NCBI GenBank assembly: GCA_031771865.1
Contig: JASISA010000027.1
Location: forward strand, 1,302,001 to 1,366,000
Length of the DNA stretch: 64,000 nucleotides
From: Nothophaeocryptopus gaeumannii
Lineage: Eukaryota > Ascomycota > Dothideomycetes > Mycosphaerellales > Mycosphaerellaceae
Reading direction: 5' to 3'
A program made the translations under genes and the position numbers. Below are positions 11,298 through 20,854 of the stretch, piece by piece. The notes under the pieces were generated by a model, which saw nothing but the letters and a program-made list of their open reading frames with translations, ran no database searches and was not told the DNA's origin. Within the stretch, counting starts at the first letter, position 1, and each line of letters opens with the position of its first letter.

Positions 11298-14294
11298 TTA
11301 GTTCTTGTCGTTGAGCATTGCCTGCACGCTTGACCATTTCTGTTTCAGCGTATCGTAATCCGCTTGGATCTGTATCTTATGTCAGCACTGGTTTCTCATC
11401 GCTTCTGATCGAAGTATAGTCTTACCTGAGCGTGCGCCATCTTGGCCTCAACAAGAGCCTGCTCCGTCTCATCCATCTCCTCTTGGATATGTCGATTTTC
11501 ATTCTGCACTTCAATATTCCGTTGCATGATGCGATCCATCTCCTCTTTGAGTTTTTGTTCGACTTCGGCAGGCTGTGCATCCACCATCTTTTGCAGTTCA
11601 CCAACTTGCAATTTGAGCGCTTCATTCTGATCGAGGAGAGTGTCATTCTCGACTTTGATCCGGACGAGGTCCTGCGCAATGTTGACATGCTCGGTATCGT
11701 GCTGTTGAGCGCGCTCTTCGAGCACTCGGACCTTTGCCGTCAGACTCGCGTTCGTTGTGCGGAGATTCTCGATCTCGGTCTCACGCTCGCGTTCCAATCT
11801 TTGGCTCTCTTCCCATTCAACGGTGTACGCTTTGAGCGTCTCATCAGAGATGTTGATACTGCAAGCGTCCCGCACCATCTCGTCTGCGCGGTAGAGCTCC
11901 TTGTCTGCACCTCCTGTGACTGATCCAAAGAATCCAGAATCCAAGAGTGATGATGCCGAGGGCGATTTGTCGATATAGACGTCAAACAATTTCTCCTTCA
12001 AAAAGTTGGTAAGTTGGGTCATATCTTTCATCTCCAGTAAAGCCTGTCGGTTGCGCTGCATTAAAACGATGCCAAATTTGAGAATGGCAGTCAAACCCTC
12101 GCTGAATATCAGGTCGTAGATTCTCAGAACAAGTTGCAGGGGAAAGCGGTATGCGAACAGGGTCAGGAGCCATTGCGTGGCGTACAGCTGTGGGCCGACG
12201 TGCCGTCTTTGCAAATGGCAGTAGACCGCTGGCTCGTACTCTTCGAGCAGGCGCTCGAACTGATACAGCCGCAGGTGCAATCCGGCCATGTCTGAGGTGA
12301 ACATGCTCCTCAGGTCGTACTTGCTCATGAGCCTGACCAAAAGCGTAAATGCTTCCTCTTCTGCCATGTTGAAGAGTAGCGGCATGGCAATGAAGTTGAT
12401 ACCCTGCGCATAGCCCACGCCCTCGTCGAACAGAGCGTAAGCCTTACAAACGCCGAACAGTCCGTCTTGCAGGCCGGCAGACTGTGTGTATTTGCTGTAC
12501 GAGGTCCTCGATCCCATGTCGCGCTTGATGGCCTTCTCGAGCTTTTGAAGAGTAGCAGCTTCACGCTTTTGTTTCTCAGCAAGCAGCTTGGACTGCAGCT
12601 CAGGGCCGTTGCTTTCAACTGAGGTCGGAGGACTGGCGACGCCGGACTGTTGCGCTGTTGATTTCACTGACTTCTCGCTCGATGCGTCGGAAGCAATCGT
12701 TTCCTCGTTTGGGGTCACATTGGTGTCTACGGTCGAGCCAGCTCGTGAGGCTGTCAGCCGTTGCTCGGCGTCGGTGCCTCTGGCCTTCAGTATCCGGTAG
12801 ACATTTTCCAATTCCTCATTCTTGCTCTCAGCGAACACTTGCCACACCACTCCTCTGATCGCGGGAGGTATTCCAGAGGTGAGTGCCTTCTTCATTTCGT
12901 CGCCGCTCGTTCGGGACACCGCCGCCGGCCCTTCATAGACCAACTGTTGCCAGAGATCCCAGTTGACTTCTTGTGGTTCTGACGAAGGTCCCGCTGTCAA
13001 GCCCTGTGCAGTTCCAGGTGGTAAGCTTGGACTCAGCGTAGGCGATTTGATGGGTTCCGACCCTGATCTGGTGTGCTGCCTTGGCGGACTTGTATGGTCG
13101 TTTCCATTGCCCTCGTTTTGCACGTCCTTGCTGTCTTCATCTTCATCCTCTTCACGTAGCACATGTCCATTGGTCTCAGAAGCACCAAACTCTTGCTCTC
13201 TTCTCAAGTTCGAGAATTGATCCTGCAAGCTTGGCTTCGAGCCGTTGTGGATAGTCGGCAGGCCATTGCCGTCCGTTGATGTCGTCGAAGCTGCGGTGTT
13301 GTGTCTCTCTGTCAGGCGAGTATTCTTTGGAGCTGGCGGAGATCGTGCCGGCTTTCTAATGCTGCCCATTCTTCCCAGCAGGCCACTCAACCCACTCGAT
13401 GCTTTGCGTGCCAAGTTGCCCGGTTGCGGAGACGGTGATGAGAGTCGTTCACCGGTGTGATGTTGCTCGATGTTACGTCTGCGTTCGGATGTAGACGGCG
13501 GAGGTAAAGCTGGAGCCGAAACATCGCCAGAGAGACCGTGCATGATGCGTCTTGGTGATTCCGGTTGACTGGATGTAAACTCCCCAGGCGACACGCTTCG
13601 GTCCCTTGATGGCGGCTGCGATAGTCTCGATGGAGGCGGCATCGAGGTGTTCTCGCCGAGTGATTGCTCGAGGCTGGTGACCTGAAATCCATTGTGATTC
13701 TGTATGCTGCTGTCATCACCCTCTGCGAAGGAAAGGTTTCTCTCCCTCTTCACGGGATCGCTGTTCTCAATACTGGTTTCCTTTCCACCTTCTACACCGC
13801 CTCCGCTGTTTTCACTCGCTGCGCCGGCGTGGGCATCGGGCCCCGTCGAAATCGGTCGGGGTGTTGATGTGGCATCTTCGAATTTATCTTCCTGTTCGGA
13901 AAGTCAATGATGGGGTTCTTTGTCTCTACCTGTACGTATGCACAATGTGACGATTCTCGTGACAATGGTTGGATCATACAGTGAGGTCGTCGTCGTTCTC
14001 CTTGACTTTCATTTGCGACTCCACCATGTCGGCCATGGACACCCTTATCGAGATTCCACTGCTCTTCCTTGCCCCGCGTTGTGATCCAGGGTGTAAGCTC
14101 TTTCTTCTATCAGGTATTCCGGGTGCTTGATTTCTCCGGTCAGCCTCCTGGGACGGGGAGGTGGGTGTGATGGGGAAACGAGGCGAGCGAGGACCCGTTG
14201 TTACCAGCGAATCGACATGGTGTTGTGGGTAGTCTGTGGTTCGGCCCAGGACCAACCTTCGGGGCAGGGTAGTCTGGGTCGCGCCTTCTTGCAT
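11298..14294 (-). CDS. TBC-domain Rab GTPase-activating protein with C-terminal coiled coil (Gyp5-like)
   Basis: TBC proteins accelerate GTP hydrolysis on Rab GTPases; Gyp5-like members act on ER-Golgi and secretory Rabs. There are three exons: 14294-13980, 13891-11426 and 11369-11298, with introns of 88 and 56 nt, both phase 0. They give about 950 aa. The start MQEGATQTTLPRR is the only ATG after an in-frame upstream stop. A Ser/Pro-rich, probably disordered N-terminal half precedes the TBC domain at about residues 370-680. The domain shows SGIPPAIRGVVWQVFAE, the arginine-finger region IKRDMGSRTSY and the glutamine-finger YAQGINF. A coiled coil of about 150 residues follows, and the small last exon (IQADYDTLKQKW) continues the heptads. 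Yeast Gyp5/Gyl1 have the same order of parts. Target Rabs cannot be told from sequence. Confidence 0.88.
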
Positions 14295-15061
14295 CTTTGC
14301 GACACAGCGGTGGAACCGACAACAGTACAACTCAGAATCAAGATCAATACAAAGCGCGCATCTACATACGCAACCATCACGCCTACTTCTACCTCTCGCG
14401 GGCCGTCAGCACAGGATTTGCGCAGTCACATCAAGGCACTGCACTGCGCAGTCGTTTCGGATCCCCTACACCCACATCACCAAGACCAGCACCACCAGCC
14501 TTAAGCCACGTTCTTGACAACGTTTCACTCCTGGCCCTAGGAACTACCCTGCACCTTCCCAGAATGGCGCAATGCCGCTGTCACGATAATCACAGAGAGG
14601 CTGGCCGATGAAGCTGAATCGCATGGCAATCAGCCTATCCGCCGCCACTTCACGGAGACCGACTGCTTCTCCTGCGAACGTGTTGTTGCTCCCGTGTTGA
14701 CATCCCCACTCCAAGACTCCAACCTGCAGAATTTGGCCCCAAAAATAGCATCGCGTCGGCATTGCACATCTGGCCAGGGTCTTCTGCTGAGACGCGAACG
14801 TCAAGTTGCGCGAGCTCTCGTGGACGTCGAAGACTCACATCATCCTCCATCGCGCCGCTTGACACGAGAGGGTGGTCGTCAGACGGCTGCGCCGAGTGCG
14901 ACTTTGGCACGTCGCCATCCCGCTTGATGCGCGATCCTCTGCTGATTGCTGATTGCGAGCCGAGCTGATTATGCAGGTACAGAGTGAGAGCATGCATGAA
15001 AAGCTACCATATTTGCCCACAAAGGCTTTGTACTCTCCCTCCTACTGTTCTCATTCTAGCA
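14295..15061. other. Divergent intergenic region, TBC gene / GNAT gene
   Basis: About 770 bp between two genes transcribed away from each other; it must hold both promoters. The overlapping short open frames on both strands have no recognisable content. Confidence 0.35.
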
Positions 15062-15905
15062 ATGTTCTACACTGAGCGATTGATGCTGCGAGCATGTCAG
15101 TGAAAGTTGGCCTGGCACGCGCGGTCTTTGCTGACGTTCCACTCCGAACTCAGTTGACTTGCAGGCCGATAGGAACACTCTCCTGCAATGGCTGAACGTG
15201 AGACATGTATGAGGTTCTCGCAAAGACCTGAAACTGACGATAGGCAGGATGTTGATTTCATGTGGGCTCGTATGCAGTCGCCATGGCCGCGAACATGAGT
15301 CCTCCCGGCTAAACCACCTGTGTAGTTCGATTCGATGCTCCTCGCCCCTCCCATCGAGATCAAGCCAAGGAACTCGTCGAATCATCACTCACAAGAACAA
15401 ACGGCTTGCCTTGTTTCGCTATCTGTGAAAGACCGCCAGATGGTGCCGAGGCGGTGGACCCCAGCGACGACCTTTTCATCAAGGACGGGAAGCCGAGATT
15501 TCCATCAATTGGACTCTTCAACTTCCACCAGTCCAAACTGAGCTTTGTGAATCGCGTAGCAACTGTCGGCATTGCTCTTGATAAGCGCCACCAAGGCAAG
15601 TGGTAAAGAGCTTCCAGTGAACAAAGCTGACCAGCCTAGGCCGCGGATATGGGACTGAACTTCTGACGTGGGCTATGGAGTATGCATTCAACATCTTGGG
15701 ACTTCACAGATGCGATCTGGAAGTGTCATCGGACAATCCAGCTGCCATTCGCATGTACAATAAGGTAGGATTCATACAAGAGGGCGTCTCCAGGAGCAGT
15801 TACTTCAAGAATGGCGCTTGGCTGGATGTGAGCGATGGCACCAGTCTGTCGCGATCTGTTTGTGCTAATCTACCAACGGACCATCTCAATGGGACTTCTG
15901 AATGA
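15062..15905 (+). CDS. GNAT-family N-acetyltransferase (RimJ/RimL-like), multi-intron
   Basis: GNAT enzymes move acetyl from acetyl-CoA to amines; the RimJ/RimL-like group is broad and the substrate is unknown. I rebuilt five exons: 15062-15095, 15154-15197, 15248-15269, 15326-15595 and 15640-15905, giving 211 aa. Joined motifs fit the family. The start is MFYTERLMLRAFDLQADRNT, then LLQWLN, the central strand VATVGIALDKRHQGRGYGTE with the acetyl-CoA R/Q-x-x-G-x-G/A loop, and C-terminal LEVSSDNPAAIRMYNKVGF. The fourth intron (15596-15639) uses a GC donor (AAG|GCAAGT). A further intron appears to start at 15828 (GTGAGC) but lacks an AG end. If it is removed up to 15879, translation continues as TISMGLLNDE to a stop at 15951. 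If it is retained, the stop is at 15905, as given here. The tiny 22-nt third exon is the least certain part. Confidence 0.75.
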
Positions 15906-16294
15906 CGAAGTCGCCAGCAGCAGCAGCAAGTGTGAATGTGAACGCGGGTAGTCCCGCTTCACGCTTCACGCTTCATCAATAACGCCTTTATTGAAACGAC
16001 ACACAACACCTTTGTCAATAGTGTATTCAAAGAACTTCTTTGACACTTCAACATCACAATGCATTGTCAATCAAGCCATCGATCAATAAACGCTCGACGC
16101 CTCTATCTCTTAAATCGCCGTCTACCTCTCTTCCTCGACCAACTTCCTTCTTCTGCACAGCTACCATCTTCGATCTACGGTCAGTACGACTACAACACTT
16201 CGCAGAGTTCCACACCAACACAACCACACACCAGCTTCAAAGCAACACGGACTCTCCGACTACCAACACCATCCCGTCGTACAGCCGATCGAAG
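15906..16294. other. Short intergenic region and leader of the membrane-protein gene
   Basis: This contains the alternative end of the acetyltransferase (stop at 15951 if the last intron is spliced) and then the promoter and leader of the next gene. The frame of the next gene stays open back to 16040, but that upstream part is low-complexity Thr/Ser/Gln sequence and is probably untranslated. Confidence 0.4.
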
Positions 16295-17182
16295 ATGTTC
16301 AGCTCTCTAGATCTTGAGAAGGGCGCCGGCGTCAAGGGTTTCCCACAGACGCCCGTTTCAGCTCATATGAATCGCGACTCTCAATTCCTTCCTGCCTACG
16401 AGGAGAAGGTCAACGAGAACCTACGGAACTTCAGCGAACCCCAAGGCCAAGCCAACATTCACCCTTTCGACATCATCGAAGAGCCAACCAAGCGCGGCAA
16501 GCGATCCTGCACCAAGCGCGAGTGGCTTATCTTTGGCGTCCTCTTGCTACTGGTATTCGGTGTCGCCCTGCCGGTTGCCATCTACTTTGTCATGAGAGAT
16601 AACCACGGCAGCAACAAGGTAAGTAATCCTACTCCTACTTTGAGCAGCACCATACTGAGAGCAGAGACTAAGACCATCACACAACAGACTACCATTGTGT
16701 CTACACGCTCGCCACAGCAGGTCACTTACTCCTACGAGCCGACTACGACGTCCGCCTCTTCTTCAACAACAACAACTACCACAGAAGTCATCGCTGCACC
16801 GACCACCGTCTACGTAACCGTCACGCCAAATCCAACATCTTCTCCCGAGCCGGTGACGATCACAACCACACTCTCACTTTCGCTCTCACCACCCTCCTCC
16901 TTCTCGTCAACCTCAACCACCACAACATCCTCGTCCACATCATCAACCCTCAACGCCTCGCAAATCGCCCAGTCCTTATCCATCCAATCCGAACTAGCAG
17001 CCGCTTCATCCGCTCTGATCCCAGATCCTATTCCTGAGACTCAGACGACAACCGCTACGGCAACGCTCATGGCGACTACCACTATCGAGCCACCGACGCC
17101 TACGAGCACGACTTCGAAAGATCTGCCGACGGTGACGGGGTATATTGGGTGGTGTGGTGTGGAGGGGAGTCCTTGCGATTAA
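16295..17182 (+). CDS. Ser/Thr-rich single-pass membrane protein, function unknown
   Basis: I do not recognise a family. From the ATG at 16295 (MFSSLDLEKGAG) the protein is 295 aa. Residues 1-76 are hydrophilic and end in a basic cluster (KRGKRSCTKREW). One hydrophobic segment follows at about 77-100 (LIFGVLLLLVFGVALPVAIY), and the rest is a Thr/Ser/Pro-rich stalk likely to be O-glycosylated, ending GWCGVEGSPCD. The basic flank before the segment suggests a type II protein with the stalk outside. A good GTAAGT donor at 16619 and a CAG at 16685-16687 bound a 69-nt stretch with no stop codon, so splicing would remove 23 residues without changing frame. In-frame ATGs exist upstream, but they lack conserved character. 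Wall-sensor-like topology is an inference only. Confidence 0.65.
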   Translation: MFSSLDLEKGAGVKGFPQTPVSAHMNRDSQFLPAYEEKVNENLRNFSEPQGQANIHPFDIIEEPTKRGKRSCTKREWLIFGVLLLLVFGVALPVAIYFVMRDNHGSNKVSNPTPTLSSTILRAETKTITQQTTIVSTRSPQQVTYSYEPTTTSASSSTTTTTTEVIAAPTTVYVTVTPNPTSSPEPVTITTTLSLSLSPPSSFSSTSTTTTSSSTSSTLNASQIAQSLSIQSELAAASSALIPDPIPETQTTTATATLMATTTIEPPTPTSTTSKDLPTVTGYIGWCGVEGSPCD

Positions 17183-17672
17183 GGAAAGGGATTTCGATTC
17201 GGTGATGCTTGAATTCGCATTTCAGGCGCGGCGTTGGGATGGAGCGATTTGTACACTATCCGAACCGGGCTGGGTTGATACGGCAAGGGCATGGATTCGC
17301 TTTGAGTTGTACTACTACTACTACAATGGGGTGGAGCAGGACATTAGCTTCGGGATAGAGCGCTGAAGGTGCGCAGATACACTACTTCTCACCTCACCAT
17401 CATCGCTTCCCAGTTTTCTTCCTAACATTCCCATACATTCAAACAAGATATTTTCAAACTGTGAATTATAGTCTCTGTCTGCTCAACGATGAGCTCCCGG
17501 CTTTTCAGCCTCTTCTTTGTGAATTTTGGTATCTATGAAGGTGATCATGTCATGAACGAGTGAGTGCGACATTATCTTGCATCAGGTTTTCCAGAAGCGC
17601 CGCCATACAGACCAGACCCCTGCGCCGCGCAAGAAAAGACCAAATCAAAAGACTCCACGGCGAGTGAGACAT
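17183..17672. other. Convergent intergenic region, no gene seen
   Basis: About 490 bp between the 3' ends of the membrane-protein gene and tryptophan synthase. It is AT-richer than its surroundings, with a short CTA run near 17310. It presumably holds two 3' untranslated regions. Confidence 0.4.
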
Positions 17673-19949
17673 CTAGAATCTCAAATCCCAGCCAATCTTT
17701 GGCCCAATGCGAGGAAGCTCCTCAGCGACGGATTGTACGTCCTTGTCACCTCTGCCCGACAGACAAATGACGATGTTCTCGTCCTTCTTCATGGTCTTCG
17801 CGAGCTGAACAGCACCGTAGATTGCATGACTGGTCTCAAGAGCCGGAATGATACCCTCTAGCTCAGACAGCAGCTTGAAGCCAATGAAGGCCTCAGCGTC
17901 TGTCGCAGCAATGAATTTCGCGCGGGAGCTGTCCTTCCATCCAGACAGCTCAGGTCCTACACCAGGGTAGTCCAGACCTGCAGAGACAGAATGTGTATCG
18001 CTGACTTGACCCTCTGCGTTTTGGAGAATGTATGTTCGCACGCCATGAAGAACGCCAGGCTTGCCTCCAGTGAGTGTCGCACTATGCTTGTCCGTATCGA
18101 CGCCATCGCCTCCAGCTTCTACGCCAAGCAGCTTGACGCTGTGATCTTGGGAGAAGGGGTAGAACATGCCGGTCGCGTTGCTGCCACCTCCGACACATGC
18201 GACAATGGCATCGGGTAGTCGTCCCGTCAGTGTGTGCATCTGCTCCTTCGTCTCGTTTCCGATGACGCTCTGGAATGTCCGCACCATTGTCGGAAAAGGA
18301 TGAGGTCCGATTGCTGAGCCGATGATGTAGTGTGTTGTATCTAGCTTCTCAACCCACTTTCGCAACGCTTCGTTGACAGCGTCACGCAGAGTTCGAGAGC
18401 CAGCTTCGACAGCAACCACGGAGGCGCCAAGCAGCTTCATGCGGAAGACGTTCAACGCCTGTCTTCGAACATCCTCTGCGCCCATGTGCACTGTGCACTT
18501 CATGCCGAATCTTGCACAAACTGTGGCTGTGGCGACACCGTGCTGACCAGCACCCGTTTCTGCAATGATTTCGGTCTTCCCTAACCGCCGTGCGATGAGA
18601 ATTTGTCCGATCGCGTTGTTGATCTTGTGTGATCCGGTGTGGTTGAGGTCCTCGCGCTTCAGGTAGATGTTGGCGCCTTGACCAGGTTGACTCTCTTCAC
18701 GTACTCGTTCTGTGAGACGGTCTGCCCGGTGAAGTGTCGACGGCCGGCTCATGTATGGGTAGTATGATCGGAATTCCTCCCAGAACTTCGGATCGTTGCG
18801 TGCATCGTCAAAGCCCTTCTCCAACTCGGTCAAGCAGTCCATTAATGATTCCGGCACGTATTGTCCACCAAACTCGCCAAATCTCTTTGGCATGAGCTCC
18901 GGATCTTTTGTCTCTGTATTCAAAGCTTCCAATTGATCTGCAAGACCAGGCCCGCTGGACTCTTTCACGACTCCATCGACATGCACCGTGCCATTTGCCG
19001 GATTGCTCTCGCTAGCAGGTTGTTTTGTTGGATCTGCGGTAGAAATGGTCTTGGGTCCCTCGCCGTTGGTCTGCTTGATCCAGCCACTGCCATCACCATT
19101 CACATTCGCATCAGTCGAGATACCAGAGCCATTGAATTCTGTTGAACGAGGATTGCGTCGTGTCGTGATCTTGTGGCAGTACTCCTCCACAGCTGGAGCG
19201 CCCTGCCCTTGGCCAGCGTTCTTGATAGTCGTGATAATCTGGCTACCAATTACCACACCCTCGGCTACTTGGCCAACCTCGACGAAGTGCTCACGAGTGC
19301 TGACACCAAAGCCCACTGCGGCAGGTACACCGCTGGAATATCTGTGTACCTTCTCAAGCAATTGCGGGAGGCCGGAGCTCAGTGCGCCAGTGGCTCCTGT
19401 GACACCCATTCTCGAGACAACATAGATGAAGGAGTCAGCAATACCGCACAGCAACTTCATGCGCTTCTCACTGGTTGCGGGAGCAATCAATGGGACGTAT
19501 GAGAGGCCATAGGTGGTGCAGTGCTGCCGGAAGCGGACAGCCTCCTCCGGCGGCAAGTCAACCATGATGAAGCCGTTCACACCTGCAGATTTGGCATCCT
19601 GCAACATCTTCTCTTCTCCATAAGCGAGCAGCGGATTGTAGTAGCCCATCAGCAGCACCGGAGCCTTCAGACCTCTGCTCCGCGCATCTCGGACAATCTG
19701 AAGACAGTGCTTGGTGGTTGTGCCGTTGGCCAGGGCCTGAGTATTTGCTGTTTGGATGGTAGGCCCATCTGCAATTGGGTCTGTGAAAGGTGTCCCCAGC
19801 TCAATAACGTCTGCTCCGCCCGCTTCCATGGACAACAGAATGTCCGGTGTTTCTGCAATGGTGGGATAGCCAGCTGTTGTGTATGTCACCAGCGCCGGTC
19901 TGCCCTCGCTCTTCGCTCGCGCGAAGGCCTTTCTGATGCCGTCTGCCAT
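17673..19949 (-). CDS. TRP5: Bifunctional tryptophan synthase (alpha-beta fusion)
   Basis: The enzyme makes L-tryptophan from indole-3-glycerol phosphate and serine. In fungi the alpha and beta chains are fused in that order. The gene is one exon, 758 aa, with the start MADGIRKAFARAKSEGRP (the upstream frame opens only through a TTG). The alpha part, about residues 1-265, shows VIELGTPFTDPIADGPTIQ with the catalytic Glu and Asp, and MGYYNPLLAYG. The beta part, from about 355, shows MPKRFGEFGGQYVPESL, the PLP-lysine motif TGSHKINNAIGQ, the substrate loop ETGAGQHG and the phosphate loop CVGGGSNATGMFYPF. Between them is a linker of roughly 90 residues rich in Asn, Gly, Ser and Thr; the protein is about 50 residues longer than the roughly 707-708 aa yeast and Neurospora enzymes that I recall. 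All key catalytic motifs are intact. Confidence 0.97.
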   Translation of the reverse strand: MADGIRKAFARAKSEGRPALVTYTTAGYPTIAETPDILLSMEAGGADVIELGTPFTDPIADGPTIQTANTQALANGTTTKHCLQIVRDARSRGLKAPVLLMGYYNPLLAYGEEKMLQDAKSAGVNGFIMVDLPPEEAVRFRQHCTTYGLSYVPLIAPATSEKRMKLLCGIADSFIYVVSRMGVTGATGALSSGLPQLLEKVHRYSSGVPAAVGFGVSTREHFVEVGQVAEGVVIGSQIITTIKNAGQGQGAPAVEEYCHKITTRRNPRSTEFNGSGISTDANVNGDGSGWIKQTNGEGPKTISTADPTKQPASESNPANGTVHVDGVVKESSGPGLADQLEALNTETKDPELMPKRFGEFGGQYVPESLMDCLTELEKGFDDARNDPKFWEEFRSYYPYMSRPSTLHRADRLTERVREESQPGQGANIYLKREDLNHTGSHKINNAIGQILIARRLGKTEIIAETGAGQHGVATATVCARFGMKCTVHMGAEDVRRQALNVFRMKLLGASVVAVEAGSRTLRDAVNEALRKWVEKLDTTHYIIGSAIGPHPFPTMVRTFQSVIGNETKEQMHTLTGRLPDAIVACVGGGSNATGMFYPFSQDHSVKLLGVEAGGDGVDTDKHSATLTGGKPGVLHGVRTYILQNAEGQVSDTHSVSAGLDYPGVGPELSGWKDSSRAKFIAATDAEAFIGFKLLSELEGIIPALETSHAIYGAVQLAKTMKKDENIVICLSGRGDKDVQSVAEELPRIGPKIGWDLRF

Positions 19950-20854
19950 GTTGCCTGCCTCGACCAAGAGACTGGTATGGGCGGTCTAGGTTTGGACGAA
20001 CTTTTCCACAATCGATCGGAGTCGGAGATGCGGGTGGAGATGGGAGAAGATCAGGATCGCACGGTGTTCTGAAGGATTCAAGAGATGATGTGGGAGGAGG
20101 GTCGGTGGAGGGTCTTTCTTTTGTTGGTGCGACTGTTGGTTGTGAGTCTTTGTGAGTATGAGTCGAAAGTGCAGTCCAATGCTGCCGACGTCCTCCTCCA
20201 TCAAATGCCGGCGTCATGCTGCAAGGGTCTTCATCAAAGCGGGCCCCAGACTCCGACGAAGACGAAGCATCTGTCCTTCCTCTCTAACTCTCTCCCACAA
20301 TATGACCGACGAAATCTCCTCACCGACCTCCAGAACATCCCCGTGACAGCGTCTGCACTGCCTGTGTTCTGCCAGTGTCCAGGATGGAATGGAGATGCGA
20401 ATGTCATGTCATCTCTAAAGCCACCGTATCAAGCGGCTTTCCGACTGGACTCGTCTCCGTGGTCCAGTCAGCGCCCGTTGTACGCGCCCAACTTCACCAA
20501 CAGCCTCCATCCGCCATTCAGACAACACAACGCTGCATACCGTGCCTCCCACGCGCGTTGAGCGCCTACGCAGCGAACAGGCTTACCGATGACGATATGG
20601 CTGGCGGTTATTGCGCCGCGGCCATGTGTAGGCAGTGTTTGATATATCGTGAGTCCTGAGCCTGCCATTTCCTTCTCAGCAACAACACACTCATCCGAGA
20701 CGACGCAACGAGTTTCCTTGCCTTTCCTTGTGCTCTGTCGTTTGCCTTTGCCTAATATCTCCCTTTCATTTCGCTGCTGGACAGCTATTCGACGAACTCC
20801 GAAAGTTTATAATTCCCGAGGCCACTTTCCTATGCTAGAAGATTGTTGTCTACG
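19950..20854. other. Divergent intergenic region, tryptophan synthase / CFEM gene
   Basis: About 900 bp containing the promoters of two outward-facing genes. The open frames here are overlapping and featureless. I looked for an exon encoding a signal peptide for the CFEM gene and found none that joins in frame. Confidence 0.4.

Noticed and set aside
16040..16294. Upstream in-frame extension of the Ser/Thr-rich membrane protein
   Set aside because: The added 85 residues are low-complexity Thr/Gln/Ser sequence typical of a translated leader; the ATG at 16295 begins the ordered acidic and basic N-terminus.
7935..20000. Possible metabolic cluster (transketolase, acetyltransferase, tryptophan synthase)
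   Set aside because: The genes are separated by unrelated trafficking and membrane genes, are on mixed strands, and no backbone synthase, regulator or P450 is present.
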